From Imperialibacter sp040222385 (GTDB lineage Bacteria > Bacteroidota > Bacteroidia > Cytophagales > Cyclobacteriaceae): a DNA stretch of 64,000 nucleotides. The number at the start of each line of letters is the position of its first letter. Position 1 is the stretch's first letter. The translations under genes were made by a program, and so were the position numbers. Of the stretch, positions 54,654 to 63,722 are shown in pieces. The notes under the pieces were generated by a model. The model made no database searches. It worked only from the letters and a program-made list of their open reading frames with translations, and was not told the origin of the DNA. The stretch is from NCBI RefSeq assembly GCF_040222385.1, contig NZ_JAVKDF010000057.1, positions 100,615-164,614 on the forward strand, written 5' to 3'.

Positions 54654-55370
54654 CTATTGTAAATGAAACAGGTCTTTCACTCCCAAGTGGCGCTCAACTG
54701 TAAAACCTTCCCCATAGGCAGCCCCAATTGAGTGCCCGAGCTCTTTCCCCCTGCTTTCAAGCATCTTCATAAAGTCCGGAGACGAAATGAATGTGCTCGG
54801 CTCTTTGCTGGCAGGGTCGTAAAATTGTGATTTAAAGCACCTGATCGCAAGCATTTTCTTTTCCCAAGCAGCCGATACATCGACAATAAAATCGGGCATA
54901 ATAAAGTTGCTTTGGATATAGTGATATATATTTTTTGCCCTCCACGGTTGCTGAGGGTTGCCATCAATACGGGTTTCCACCATTCTAAGACCCGATACAA
55001 AGCTTGCTTCAGATACCAGGCTGGAGGCCCTGCCATGATCAGGATGGCGGTCACGAATGGCGTTTGCTAAAATGACTTCCGGTTGGTATTTCCGTATCAT
55101 CTTCACCACCTCAAGCTTATGGAGCTCGTCTACGGTAAAAAACCCATCACGAAACCCCAGGTTCTCCCTGATATGAATACCCATCACTTTACTTGCTTCA
55201 GCGGCTTCAGCGGCTCTTAGTTCGGGTGTGCCCCTTGTGCCAAGCTCCCCTCTGGTAAGGTCAACAATGCCGACTTTTTTCCCCATCTCAACGTGAGAAA
55301 TAAGCGTTCCTGCACAAGCAAGTTCGGCGTCGTCGGGATGCGCCGTAAAGACAAGTATGTCGAGTTTCAT
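54654..55370 (-). CDS. bshB1: Bacillithiol biosynthesis deacetylase BshB1
   Basis: A 238-residue LmbE-type zinc deacetylase. The zinc motif AHPDDAEL, the DLTRGELGTRG stretch and RDRHPDHGRAS are characteristic of BshB1, which removes the acetyl group from GlcNAc-malate in bacillithiol synthesis. It directly follows the M23 peptidase gene (1-base spacing) and is the last gene of a trxB-M23-bshB1 unit. Convergent with pdxH. Confidence 0.92.
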   Translation of the reverse strand: MKLDILVFTAHPDDAELACAGTLISHVEMGKKVGIVDLTRGELGTRGTPELRAAEAAEASKVMGIHIRENLGFRDGFFTVDELHKLEVVKMIRKYQPEVILANAIRDRHPDHGRASSLVSEASFVSGLRMVETRIDGNPQQPWRAKNIYHYIQSNFIMPDFIVDVSAAWEKKMLAIRCFKSQFYDPASKEPSTFISSPDFMKMLESRGKELGHSIGAAYGEGFTVERHLGVKDLFHLQ

Positions 55371-56402
55371 TTAGTTAATCCGAAGTCGCTGACCTACCCG
55401 TATCACCGAGTTCCGGGAAATGCCATTGAGCCTGCAAAGCTTCGTCACTGAGACGCCATACCTGCTGCCGATGCCACTAAGCGTGTCACCACTCCTCACC
55501 CGGTGTACGATCACCTTGTTGGCCTCCTCAAGATAGGCGAAAGATGCTTTCGTGAGTGTATACTTCTGGTCTATCAGACAATTTGTGTCAAAATCAAAAA
55601 ACTCTTTGGGGTCGATGGCATTGCCCTGGTACCTCACCTCAAAGTGAAGGTGTGGACCGCTGCTTCTTCCGGTACTTCCGCCCCAGCCTACCAAATCTCC
55701 AGCTTTGATTTCGTCTCCGACATTCACCAGGCGCTTGGACAAATGCCCGTAGAGGGTTTCCACACCATTATAGTGCCTCACAAGTACATAGTTGCCGTAG
55801 CCAGGCCTATCGTAGTTGGCCATTCGCACTACGCCATCAAAAGCGACTTTCACAGAGTCGCCTGTAGTAAGTCTCAAATCCACTCCATAATGCCAGCGAT
55901 ACCTGCGCAAGCCGAAGTCAGACGTAATCACCGACTTCTTCAAGGGATTTTCCCAAACCAACCCTACCTCCGGGTAAAACAATGTCAGCTCAGTAGTGTC
56001 TTTGTAATCCAGGCCGTTGAATTTGTAAGGGTTGACTCTCTGTGAGTCCCAAATATTGTAGTAGTCTTCAGCAGAAAGCCATACCGAGTCGAGTGATAGC
56101 TTGTCAGAAACAGCCACTTCATGGCCATAGGAAAGTACCAATGGAGGGGTGGCGGGACCTCCTTCAGCGGGTGGCGCCATTGCTTCCGCCTCCGCTATCA
56201 TCATGCTGTCCAGAAAATCAAAATCCACCTTAAAGATGTTATCAGCAAACAAAATCAGTGGTGGAGAAGGTATTGGAGCCGGGGCTTCTCTTTTCTTAAA
56301 AGAGAAAAAGCTTTTGACCCACGATTTGCTTTCCTGCGCTCGTGATTCAAAAGCTAATAATATTACTACCCAGGCCGCTAGTAGTAAACTTTTCTTAATC
56401 AT
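55371..56402 (-). CDS. M23 peptidoglycan endopeptidase with C-terminal LysM
   Basis: A 343-residue exported protein. The start at 56402 (MIKKSLLLAAW) gives a signal peptide ending SRAQE. After a Pro-rich linker the M23 domain (about 150-285) has the HxxxD site (HYGVDLRL) and HLHFEV; a LysM domain (HRVRSGDTLSGIGSRYGV) ends the protein. It should cut peptidoglycan cross-links in the periplasm. Its start lies 5 bp after the trxB stop. Confidence 0.92.
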   Translation of the reverse strand: MIKKSLLLAAWVVILLAFESRAQESKSWVKSFFSFKKREAPAPIPSPPLILFADNIFKVDFDFLDSMMIAEAEAMAPPAEGGPATPPLVLSYGHEVAVSDKLSLDSVWLSAEDYYNIWDSQRVNPYKFNGLDYKDTTELTLFYPEVGLVWENPLKKSVITSDFGLRRYRWHYGVDLRLTTGDSVKVAFDGVVRMANYDRPGYGNYVLVRHYNGVETLYGHLSKRLVNVGDEIKAGDLVGWGGSTGRSSGPHLHFEVRYQGNAIDPKEFFDFDTNCLIDQKYTLTKASFAYLEEANKVIVHRVRSGDTLSGIGSRYGVSVTKLCRLNGISRNSVIRVGQRLRIN

Positions 56403-56407
56403 GGCTG

Positions 56408-57352
56408 CTAAGATACGGCCAATTCTTTCTCCGCCAAAAATCTTTCTGCATCCAATGCGCCCATACATCCACTACCGGCTGCCGTCACGGCCTGTCTGTA
56501 GATATGGTCCTGAGCATCTCCGGTTACAAAAACGCCCTCTATGTTCGTTCTGGATGAGCCTGGAACTGTCTTTATATAACCATTTTCGTCCATATCAAGC
56601 CATTCCTTAAAAATGTCCGTATTGGGTTTATGTCCAATAGCCACAAAAAATCCTCCGACTTTAAGCTCAGTCTTCTCTCCTGTTTGAGTATTTACCACTC
56701 TCACACCAGTTACTTCCTTATCACCAAGCACTTCCTCTGTTTCCGTATTCCAGAGAATTTCTATGTTTTTGGCATTTTTAACCCTCTGCTGCATGATCAC
56801 AGAAGCCCGCATCTCATCTCTTCGCACGATCATATACACCTTGCTACATATCTTCGAAAGGTAGCTGGCCTCTTCAGCAGCTGTGTCTCCGGCCCCCACA
56901 ATTGCTACGTCCTGGCCACGGAAAAAGAAGCCATCACAGACTGCGCAGGCAGACACACCATGACCGTTCAGTCTCTGCTCTGACGGGAGGTTCAACCACT
57001 TGGCTGACGCACCAGTTGATACAATCACTGCTTCGGCGGTTATCTCATGTGTTTCATCTACAATTACCTTGTGTGGATACGAAGAAAAGTCTACAGACGT
57101 AGCGAGTCCATAGCGAATCTCAGTTCCAAATCGCTCAGCCTGCTTTTGAAAGTCTGTCATCATCTGGGGGCCCATGATCCCATCAGGATATCCCGGGTAG
57201 TTCTCTACGTCAGTTGTAATCGTTAACTGACCGCCTGGCTGGCCGCCAGTATACAAAACCGGCTTCAGACCAGCACGGGCAGCGTATATAGCTGCAGTGT
57301 ATCCTGCTGGGCCTGAACCAATAATCAAAACTTTAACTTCTTCTTTTGTCAT
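56408..57352 (-). CDS. trxB: Thioredoxin-disulfide reductase
   Basis: A 314-residue flavoenzyme. The FAD motif GSGPAGYTAAIYAARAG is at 12-28, the redox pair Cys136/Cys139 is in SACAVCDG, the NADPH motif GAGDTAAEEA follows, and the C-terminal ATGDAQD-like motif appears as VTGDAQDHIYRQ. It reduces thioredoxin with NADPH. It is the first gene of the trxB-M23-bshB1 unit, which links two thiol systems. Confidence 0.95.
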   Translation of the reverse strand: MTKEEVKVLIIGSGPAGYTAAIYAARAGLKPVLYTGGQPGGQLTITTDVENYPGYPDGIMGPQMMTDFQKQAERFGTEIRYGLATSVDFSSYPHKVIVDETHEITAEAVIVSTGASAKWLNLPSEQRLNGHGVSACAVCDGFFFRGQDVAIVGAGDTAAEEASYLSKICSKVYMIVRRDEMRASVIMQQRVKNAKNIEILWNTETEEVLGDKEVTGVRVVNTQTGEKTELKVGGFFVAIGHKPNTDIFKEWLDMDENGYIKTVPGSSRTNIEGVFVTGDAQDHIYRQAVTAAGSGCMGALDAERFLAEKELAVS

Positions 57353-57418
57353 CTCGAAATATTATTTGCTATCAACTGTAACACCAATTTAAACGCAAAA
57401 GATCATTTGGCGTTAACG

Positions 57419-57442
57419 AAAAAAGGTCTCCTTTGAGACCTT
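57419..57442 (-). terminator. Terminator of rpoD
   Basis: A 6-bp stem GGTCTC/GAGACC (57425-57430 with 57435-57440) with a 4-base loop is followed by six T on the minus strand, 21 bases after the rpoD stop. Confidence 0.8.
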
Positions 57443-57462
57443 TGCTAATTTTTCTGAGCTTA

Positions 57463-58326
57463 CTACCCGAGGTACGGCTTAAGGGCCTTACTGCGGGATG
57501 TATGCCTCAGTCTTCTAATGGCTTTCTCCTTGATCTGACGAACTCTTTCCCTGGTCAGATTGAACTTCTCGCCTATTTCCTCCAGCGTCATGGCATGCTC
57601 ACCATTGAGTCCAAAATAAAGGGAAATAACATCTGCCTCTCTGGTTGTAAGCGTAGAAAGCGCTCTCTGTACTTCTTTGCGAAGGGAGTCGTTGATAAGG
57701 CCTGAATCAGGAGTCTCCTCCATGTCGTTTTCCAGCACATCCAGCAAGCTGTTCTCTTCGCCCTGAACAAACGGCGCATCCATCGATACGTGACGACCGG
57801 AAATTTTCATGGTGTCCACAACCTCACTGGTAGATACCTCCAATACTTCGGCAAGTTCATCCGGAGATGGCTCACGCTCGTATTTTTGCTCAAGCTCAGA
57901 AAAGGTCTTAGAAATCTTATTCAACGATCCAACCCTGTTCAAGGGGAGGCGTACAATCCTTGACTGCTCGGCCAATGCCTGAAGAATCGACTGCCGAATC
58001 CACCAAACCGCATAAGAGATAAACTTAAAACCTCTCGTTTCGTCAAATCTTTGGGCAGCCTTGATAAGTCCCAGGTTTCCTTCGTTAATCAAATCACCCA
58101 GCGAAAGTCCCTGGTTTTGGTATTGTTTGGCTACTGACACCACAAATCGAAGGTTGGCTTTGGTCAGTTTCTCCAAAGCCATTTGGTCTCCTTCTCTTAT
58201 CCGTTTAGCTAGTGTTACTTCTTCATCGGGGGTAAGCAGGTCTACTTTACCTATTTCCTGGAGATACTTGTCAAGCGACTGACTCTCCCGATTGGTGATC
58301 TGCTTACTTATCTTTAACTGTCTCAT
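57463..58326 (-). CDS. rpoD: Primary RNA polymerase sigma factor (RpoD/SigA)
   Basis: A 287-residue housekeeping sigma factor of the short Bacteroidota form, with no region 1.1. Region 1.2 (SLDKYLQEIGKVDLLTPDEE), region 2 (NLRFVVSVAKQYQNQGLSLGDLINEGNLGLIKAA and the -10 binding YAVWWIRQSI), region 3 and region 4 (TLEEIGEKFNLTRERVRQIKEKAIRRLR) are all intact. It reads the TTTG/TAnnTTTG promoters noted elsewhere in the window. Confidence 0.96.
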   Translation of the reverse strand: MRQLKISKQITNRESQSLDKYLQEIGKVDLLTPDEEVTLAKRIREGDQMALEKLTKANLRFVVSVAKQYQNQGLSLGDLINEGNLGLIKAAQRFDETRGFKFISYAVWWIRQSILQALAEQSRIVRLPLNRVGSLNKISKTFSELEQKYEREPSPDELAEVLEVSTSEVVDTMKISGRHVSMDAPFVQGEENSLLDVLENDMEETPDSGLINDSLRKEVQRALSTLTTREADVISLYFGLNGEHAMTLEEIGEKFNLTRERVRQIKEKAIRRLRHTSRSKALKPYLG

Positions 58327-58421
58327 TCAATATCTGACTTTTTAAAGCCTAATAGACTAAACAATAATATAAAAAGGTAAAGTTCCTTTCTCTAATGTTC
58401 CCGCTTTTTTTTTGACAAATG

Positions 58422-60572
58422 TTAGTTGCTTGTTTCCTGGTTTCGCTCAGGCCGAGGTATCAAAACCTTTCTTGACAGTCTATATTTACCGGTTTTCTTA
58501 TCTACTTCAGTCAATTTTACTTTTATTTCCTCACCTACCTCGAGAATACCGTCTAGTTTTTCAATTTTCTCCCACTTGATTTCAGAGATATGTAGAAGGC
58601 CATCTTTGCCCGGCATAAACTCTACAAACGCACCAAATGGCATAATTGACTTCACTTTTCCGTCGTAAACTTCACCAACCACCGGCACGGCGACAATAGC
58701 GTTTACACGCTTCACAGCCTTGTCCATCGACTCCTGATCATTGGCGAAAATGCTCACAACGCCTCCAGTAGCAATTTCTTCGATGATAACGGTAGCTCCT
58801 GTTTCCTTCTGAATTTCCTGAACAATTTTTCCACCAGGCCCGATCACCGCACCGATCATTTCCCGTTCGATATTGATCTTCACGGATCTTGGCGCATGAG
58901 GTTTCAAATCTGCATTTGGAGTCGACAAAGTTTTCTCGATTTCATCCATTATATGCAAACGACCAGCCTTTGCCTGATTAAGTGCCTCTTCAAGCACCTG
59001 ATAAGAAAGTCCGTCTACCTTGATATCCATCTGGCAGGCAGTGATCCCTTTGCGGGTTCCGGTCACTTTGAAGTCCATGTCTCCCAGGTGATCCTCGTCA
59101 CCAAGGATGTCGGAAAGAATGGCGTATTTGCCAGTCTTGCTGTCAGAGATCATCCCCATAGCGATGCCTGTAACGGGCGCTTTGATTTTAATACCAGCGT
59201 CCATCAGTGCCAGTGTGCCTGCACAAACGGTCGCCATTGACGAAGAACCGTTTGATTCCAGAACGTCAGACACAATACGAATAGTGTAAGGGTTTTCTTC
59301 TTCAGGCGGCAAAACCTGCTTAAGCGCCCTCATGGCCAGGTTACCGTGACCAACTTCTCTACGTCCAGGACCTCTGTTAGGCTTTACTTCACCAGTTGAA
59401 AATGCCGGGAAGTTGTAATGAAGGATAAACTTATTGAACCCTTTCATCAAAGCAGAATCAATCATCTGCTCATCCAGCTTTGTACCAAGAGTGACGGACG
59501 CAAGAGCCTGCGTTTCGCCTCTTGTGAAAATAGCTGAACCATGGGCTCCGGGAAGGTAGTTTACCTCACTCCAGATATATCTTATTTCATCAAGGTTACG
59601 TCCATCAAGACGTTTTCTTGAGTCGAGAACGAAGTTACGAACGGCTTCCTTCTCAATATCGTGGTAGTATCTTTTGATAAGGTCCTTGTCAATAGCTTCT
59701 TTTTGTTCGTCGGTGAAAGCCTCCACATACTCATCCACGATGGCGGCGAACTGCTCTTTGCGATCAGACTTAGAGGGCATCTGCTTGGCAGCAACTTTAT
59801 AACATTTGTCATAAAGTTTGTCGTGCATGTCCTTTTTTAAAGTCTCATCGTTGTTCTCGTGATTGTAGGTGCGCTTCACAGTTTTGCCAGCAGCTGCTTC
59901 CAGCTCCTTCTGCACCTGGCAATGTATTTTGATTGTGTCGTGAGCAATTTTTAATGCTTCAAGCATTTCTGCCTCAGATACTTCTTTCGATTCCCCTTCG
60001 ACCATCAGAATATTGTCGTAAGATGCGGCGACAACAAGGTCGAGTGTAGCAGTCTTAGCTTGCGCCGCAGTGGGACTAACCACATACTGACCGTCAATTT
60101 TGGCAACTCTCACTTCAGAGATTGGTCCACCAAAGGGTATATCGGAAACAGCCAGCGCCGATGAGGCGGCAAGAGCGGCCAAAGCATCGGGCATTACATC
60201 GTCACCCGCCGAGATCAATGAAATGGCGATCTGCGTTTCTGCGTGGTAATCGTCAGGGAAAAGTGGACGAATGGCCCTGTCTACAAGTCTTGAAATGAGT
60301 ATTTCGTAGTCTGACAGTCTACCTTCTCTTTTTAGAAAGCCGCCAGGGATTTTACCTGCTGCTGCAAATTTCTCCTGGTAGTCTACAGACATCGGAAGGA
60401 AATCCACTCCTTCTTTTGCGTCTTTGTTGGAAACTACTGTGGCCAGTAGCATTGTGTTGCCCATTTTGACCACCACTGAACCATCCGCTTGCTTAGCTAA
60501 TTTTCCAGTCTCAATTGTAATCTCTCTGCCGTCAGCAAGGGTTATGGTTTTTGTAATGACGCTTGGATACAT
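58422..60572 (-). CDS. pnp: Polyribonucleotide nucleotidyltransferase (PNPase)
   Basis: A 716-residue phosphorolytic 3'-5' exoribonuclease. It has two RNase PH domains with an intervening helical domain, then a KH domain (INIEREMIGAVIGPGGKIVQEI) and an S1 domain (GEVYDGKVKSIMPFGAFVEFMPGKDGLLHISE). It degrades mRNA and acts in RNA quality control. It lies just after rpsO, the usual order in bacteria, but with the rpsO terminator between them. Confidence 0.96.
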   Translation of the reverse strand: MYPSVITKTITLADGREITIETGKLAKQADGSVVVKMGNTMLLATVVSNKDAKEGVDFLPMSVDYQEKFAAAGKIPGGFLKREGRLSDYEILISRLVDRAIRPLFPDDYHAETQIAISLISAGDDVMPDALAALAASSALAVSDIPFGGPISEVRVAKIDGQYVVSPTAAQAKTATLDLVVAASYDNILMVEGESKEVSEAEMLEALKIAHDTIKIHCQVQKELEAAAGKTVKRTYNHENNDETLKKDMHDKLYDKCYKVAAKQMPSKSDRKEQFAAIVDEYVEAFTDEQKEAIDKDLIKRYYHDIEKEAVRNFVLDSRKRLDGRNLDEIRYIWSEVNYLPGAHGSAIFTRGETQALASVTLGTKLDEQMIDSALMKGFNKFILHYNFPAFSTGEVKPNRGPGRREVGHGNLAMRALKQVLPPEEENPYTIRIVSDVLESNGSSSMATVCAGTLALMDAGIKIKAPVTGIAMGMISDSKTGKYAILSDILGDEDHLGDMDFKVTGTRKGITACQMDIKVDGLSYQVLEEALNQAKAGRLHIMDEIEKTLSTPNADLKPHAPRSVKINIEREMIGAVIGPGGKIVQEIQKETGATVIIEEIATGGVVSIFANDQESMDKAVKRVNAIVAVPVVGEVYDGKVKSIMPFGAFVEFMPGKDGLLHISEIKWEKIEKLDGILEVGEEIKVKLTEVDKKTGKYRLSRKVLIPRPERNQETSN

Positions 60573-60638
60573 AAATATTAGTTAACGTATAAAAAGTAAA
60601 TCAAATTTTAATTTCGATTGTTTCAGATAAGGGGAAAA

Positions 60639-60671
60639 TAAAAAGAGGGAATCCGTTTTATGAATCCCCTC
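60639..60671 (-). terminator. Terminator of rpsO
   Basis: A 10-bp stem with two G-U pairs (60645-60654 with 60662-60671) and a 7-base loop is followed by TTTTTATTTT on the minus strand. Confidence 0.8.
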
Positions 60672-60681
60672 CCTGAACTTT

Positions 60682-60957
60682 TTACTTTCTGAGATTCAGT
60701 TCAGCTACAATTGCTCTATACCTCGTAATGTCTACCTTAACCAGGTAATCCAATAATCTTCTTCTTTTACCTACCAGCTTCAACAGCCCCAAACGAGAAG
60801 AGTGATCCTTCTTGTTGATTTTGAGGTGTTCTGTAAGGTGATTGATGCGGAAGGTGAATAACGAAATCTGAGACTCCGGTGAACCGGTATCTGTCTTAGA
60901 TTTTAACCGACCATGATTCTCGAAGAGCTCTTGCTTCTTGTCTGTTGATAAATACAT
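60682..60957 (-). CDS. rpsO: 30S ribosomal protein S15
   Basis: A 91-residue protein with the S15 signature: GSPESQISLFTFRINHLTEHLK and the LVGKRRRLLDYL motif. It binds 16S rRNA in the central domain. It precedes pnp and has its own strong promoter and terminator. Confidence 0.97.
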   Translation of the reverse strand: MYLSTDKKQELFENHGRLKSKTDTGSPESQISLFTFRINHLTEHLKINKKDHSSRLGLLKLVGKRRRLLDYLVKVDITRYRAIVAELNLRK

Positions 60958-60996
60958 GCTTAGCTAAAATAAATTATATGAATTGAAATTAATGTG

Positions 60997-61028
60997 CAAA
61001 GGTAGAGAGAAGCTTATTGAAATACAAA
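60997..61028 (-). promoter_or_regulatory. Promoter of rpsO
   Basis: On the minus strand TTTG (61028-61025) and TACCTTTG (61004-60997) are 20 bases apart, a complete match to the Bacteroidota consensus. The -7 element is 39 bases before the rpsO ATG. Confidence 0.8.
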
Positions 61029-61054
61029 ACTCTGTATAAAATATCCTGACAGGT

Positions 61055-62794
61055 TTATTCTCCTTCTGATTGATCTGACAAGGCTTTTTCGGTTGTTGGA
61101 GCCGGGCTTTTCCTCTGCACGAAAGAGGCCCATTTTTTCTTTAGTCGATCAATGAAAATAATGTAAACATCCGCATCAAAAAGCCGTGAGTCGTTGCGGG
61201 CCTGTCGCAGGAAAAAAACGCCGAAGGGCATCAGTATCATATTGGGCATCCAGGCGGCAACAGCGCCGTCGAGCAAGCCCTCCCTGGCGTACTTTTCGCT
61301 CATGATGCTCACTACGTAGAATATAATGAAAAACCCTATGGACAAAATCACTGGCAAACCAAAACCTCCTTTTTTGATGATGGAGCCTAATGGTGCTCCT
61401 ATAAAAAACATGACCAGGCAGCTAAAGGCCAGAGCCACCTTTTTGTGCTTTTCGATAATGTGGCGATATATCTCCGAGTTGAGGTTTTCAATTCTGGTAG
61501 CCTGATTGGCAAGGTTAGTCTTAATGTACCTGGCCTTTACCAAGGCGTCATTCACTGCCCGGGTTCTCCTGCTATTGTCGGCAAAATATTTTTCGAAAGT
61601 GATCGTATCTCTGGCTGCCTTTTTTCTTTTTATCACCGCTTCCTTAGCCGCTCTAATACTATCCGCCTTCGTCTGCTCCTCAATTTTGGCCTGCCTCTTC
61701 GCCAAAGCTTCAACAGCAGACTCCCTCGCAATGCGGGTGCCAGCCGGGATATTCTCTGCGTTTGGAGATAAAATACTGTCTTCTACAGTGATTTTGACCT
61801 CCCCCTGCGACACCGCCACAGCTTCTCTTTCCTTGCTTGTGACAGCTCTTATGGAGTCAATTCTCCTTTGTCTTCTTTCCTTTAGGTGGTAGTCGTACAT
61901 TCCATCCGCATTGTTGAGCAGATTAACTCTAACGTCGGTGACTACACCCTGCATAGAGTCAATATCATGGGCAAGCTCGCCCATGTCTTTCATGAGTCTG
62001 TTGCCAGCAAAAAGTTCCTGCTTTGTTCGATTGAGGTCAAAAGACGCCAGGCTTAATACCATCTTCATTTCGCTGAACTCGTTCCTTGCCAGGTCGTTCA
62101 CTCCTCCAAAGCTGGCTGTCCGGTTAAACTCATTTTGGCGTGACTCCTGGTAAGAATTACCATCATAGAGTTCAAAAACGAGGTAGCGATCATTGAGAAT
62201 GGTGTACATTCTGCATGAGTCGGCCACAGTAACGCTATTGTTGCCCATTTCTCTGGTGTGATCGTAAATAATCACGTCTTTCATCGACACACCATCAGGG
62301 AATTTCTGATTGACTTTGATGCTATAGTTGGGAATGCCATTGTAAAACTGGCCTTCCCGTATGTCCAGCGATGGCTTTTTTTGCCTGATGTCATAAAGCA
62401 GGCTGTAGGCATTGATATTGGCTTCAGGCACAATAAAGTTGTTGTTCATAAAGGCCAAAACCACTAAAAATAAGACAGCGATAAAAAGCGGTCTGAGCGT
62501 TCGGACCAGGGAAATACCTGCTGACTTGATGGCGGTTAGCTCGAAGTGCTCTCCCAGGTTTCCAAAAGTCATGAGGGACGACAGCAGAATGGCTAACGGC
62601 AAAGCCACCTGTGACATATTGATGCTGAAGTAAAAGATAAGCTCGGCAAAAACGCTAAATCCAAGATCCTTTCCCACGAAATCGTCGAAGTATTTGAGCA
62701 TGTATTGCACAAGCAAGATGAACACCACAACCAAAAAGGTGAGGAAAAAAGGGCCGAAAAATGATTTTAATATGAGTTTATCAAGTTTCTTCAT
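61055..62794 (-). CDS. LptF/LptG family permease with long central insertion
   Basis: A 579-residue inner-membrane protein. Three helices at the N-terminus (SFFGPFFLTFLVVVFILL, then two more by about 130) and three at the C-terminus (about 445-545) match LptF/LptG, subunits of the ABC transporter moving lipopolysaccharide. The periplasmic part is enlarged: about 270-420 is a charged, coiled-coil-like stretch (SIRAVTSKEREAV, AKRQAKIEEQTKADSIRAAKE) absent from the 360-residue E. coli proteins. A -7 element TACTTTTG (62858-62851) lies upstream. Single gene. Confidence 0.88.
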   Translation of the reverse strand: MKKLDKLILKSFFGPFFLTFLVVVFILLVQYMLKYFDDFVGKDLGFSVFAELIFYFSINMSQVALPLAILLSSLMTFGNLGEHFELTAIKSAGISLVRTLRPLFIAVLFLVVLAFMNNNFIVPEANINAYSLLYDIRQKKPSLDIREGQFYNGIPNYSIKVNQKFPDGVSMKDVIIYDHTREMGNNSVTVADSCRMYTILNDRYLVFELYDGNSYQESRQNEFNRTASFGGVNDLARNEFSEMKMVLSLASFDLNRTKQELFAGNRLMKDMGELAHDIDSMQGVVTDVRVNLLNNADGMYDYHLKERRQRRIDSIRAVTSKEREAVAVSQGEVKITVEDSILSPNAENIPAGTRIARESAVEALAKRQAKIEEQTKADSIRAAKEAVIKRKKAARDTITFEKYFADNSRRTRAVNDALVKARYIKTNLANQATRIENLNSEIYRHIIEKHKKVALAFSCLVMFFIGAPLGSIIKKGGFGLPVILSIGFFIIFYVVSIMSEKYAREGLLDGAVAAWMPNMILMPFGVFFLRQARNDSRLFDADVYIIFIDRLKKKWASFVQRKSPAPTTEKALSDQSEGE

Positions 62795-62850
62795 GCCTGC
62801 GGAAAAGTGCTTAGCAGATTAAGGTGCAAGCAGCACCCGTTAACTAACCG

Positions 62851-62858
62851 CAAAAGTA
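62851..62858 (-). promoter_or_regulatory. Bacteroidota -7 element before the LptF/G gene
   Basis: TACTTTTG on the minus strand fits TAnnTTTG, 57 bases before the start codon. No ideal -33 box. Confidence 0.4.
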
Positions 62859-62873
62859 GGCAAAAAGTATTCC

Positions 62874-63263
62874 TTAACCACCGACTATTTCTTTTAGCGT
62901 ATGGATCATTGACTCCCATAAATCTTCCAATTCCTCAAGGTCATCCATATCAGAATAATCTGTGATCTTAAGGTAGGTCGACTGCGTCATTTCGTTTTCT
63001 TCGAGCTTCATCTCCACGTAATTGGGGTCGTCATTCTCTTCCGTGCCCTCAAAAACGAACTTTACAAGGCTATTGGCCCGGTGTGAGGTCATCTTAGCTT
63101 TGTTTTTCTCTCCGTCCCAAATGAATATGTAGTCCTTGTCCTCATTGATGTTTACATCGTCGGCAAACCACTGCGCCAACCCACTTGCTGAACTCACATA
63201 TGGAAAAAGCATTTTTTTCGATGCCCGGAATTCAAACTCTGCTATATACTTGTAGTTACCCAT
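62874..63263 (-). CDS. START-like domain protein
   Basis: A 129-residue protein of the SRPBCC/START-like fold found in Bacteroidota, beginning MGNYKYIAEFEFRASKKMLFPYVSSASGLAQWFADDV. The start is the ATG at 63263; the longer frame starts with TTG. The second half is very acidic. It may bind a hydrophobic ligand; no reaction is known. Confidence 0.85.
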   Translation of the reverse strand: MGNYKYIAEFEFRASKKMLFPYVSSASGLAQWFADDVNINEDKDYIFIWDGEKNKAKMTSHRANSLVKFVFEGTEENDDPNYVEMKLEENEMTQSTYLKITDYSDMDDLEELEDLWESMIHTLKEIVGG

Positions 63264-63430
63264 ATCGAACTTCTTCAAAAGTGCCTTAATGTATTAAAAA
63301 TAAAATTGATGTGAACATAATTTATTTTTTAATAGTCAAATGGGCTGCTTAAGTACTGCGATTCGAGCCAACGGGAGGCTCTTTCACTCCTGTCTATATG
63401 TTCTTCCCCAATAAAAGTTGAAGGTTAAGG

Positions 63431-63462
63431 TTGGCAATTAGAAAACAATCTTCATACATTTG
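63431..63462 (+). promoter_or_regulatory. Promoter of the tRNA-Met array
   Basis: TTG (63431-63433) and TACATTTG (63455-63462) are 21 bases apart, matching the Bacteroidota consensus. Transcription would start about 30 bases before the first degenerate copy, so the whole array is one transcript. A small CTCCC/GGGAG hairpin lies in the predicted leader. Confidence 0.75.
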
Positions 63463-63498
63463 CACTCCCATTTTTGGGAGATTGGTGCTGGAGTGACT

Positions 63499-63610
63499 CA
63501 TCCCGATGTTTATCGGGACTACCCGGCCGGGATAGAGCGCAGGATTCATATCCGCTAGCTAGCGGACGACAGTTCGACACTGCAAAGAAGATATTTGAAG
63601 TAATTGATAT
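63499..63610 (+). pseudogene. tRNA-Met-like degenerate copy 1
   Basis: A 112-bp unit in register with copy 2. The tRNA 5' end is replaced by the hairpin TCCCGATGTTTATCGGGA. The rest keeps ACCCGGCCGGGA, TAGAGCGCAGGATTCATA, the perfect 16-base palindrome TCCGCTAGCTAGCGGA, a T-arm-like CAGTTCGACACTG and the spacer GATATTTGAAGTAATTGAT. The 3' acceptor strand is absent. It is not a tRNA. Confidence 0.8.
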
Positions 63611-63722
63611 GGCGGGGTAGCTCAGATGACCTACCCGGCCGGGATAGAGCGCAGGATTCATATCCGCTAGCTATCGGACAGCAGTTTGATACTGCGAAAA
63701 AGATATTTGAAGTAATTGATTT
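63611..63722 (+). pseudogene. tRNA-Met-like degenerate copy 2
   Basis: A second 112-bp unit abutting the intact tRNA. It keeps the 18-base tRNA 5' end, then has ACCTACCCGGCCGGGA in the D-loop. The insert part CTACCCGGCC is a reverse complement, 9 of 10, of the tRNA first ten bases GGCGGGGTAG, so the 5' end can fold back on the insert. The anticodon 3' side is replaced by the near-palindrome TCCGCTAGCTATCGGA; the T-arm is decayed and the acceptor 3' strand is lost. Confidence 0.85.

Noticed and set aside
63452..63661. Open frame on the minus strand across the tRNA-Met copies
   Set aside because: It runs through repeated tRNA-derived sequence and owes its openness to the repeat; no protein resemblance.
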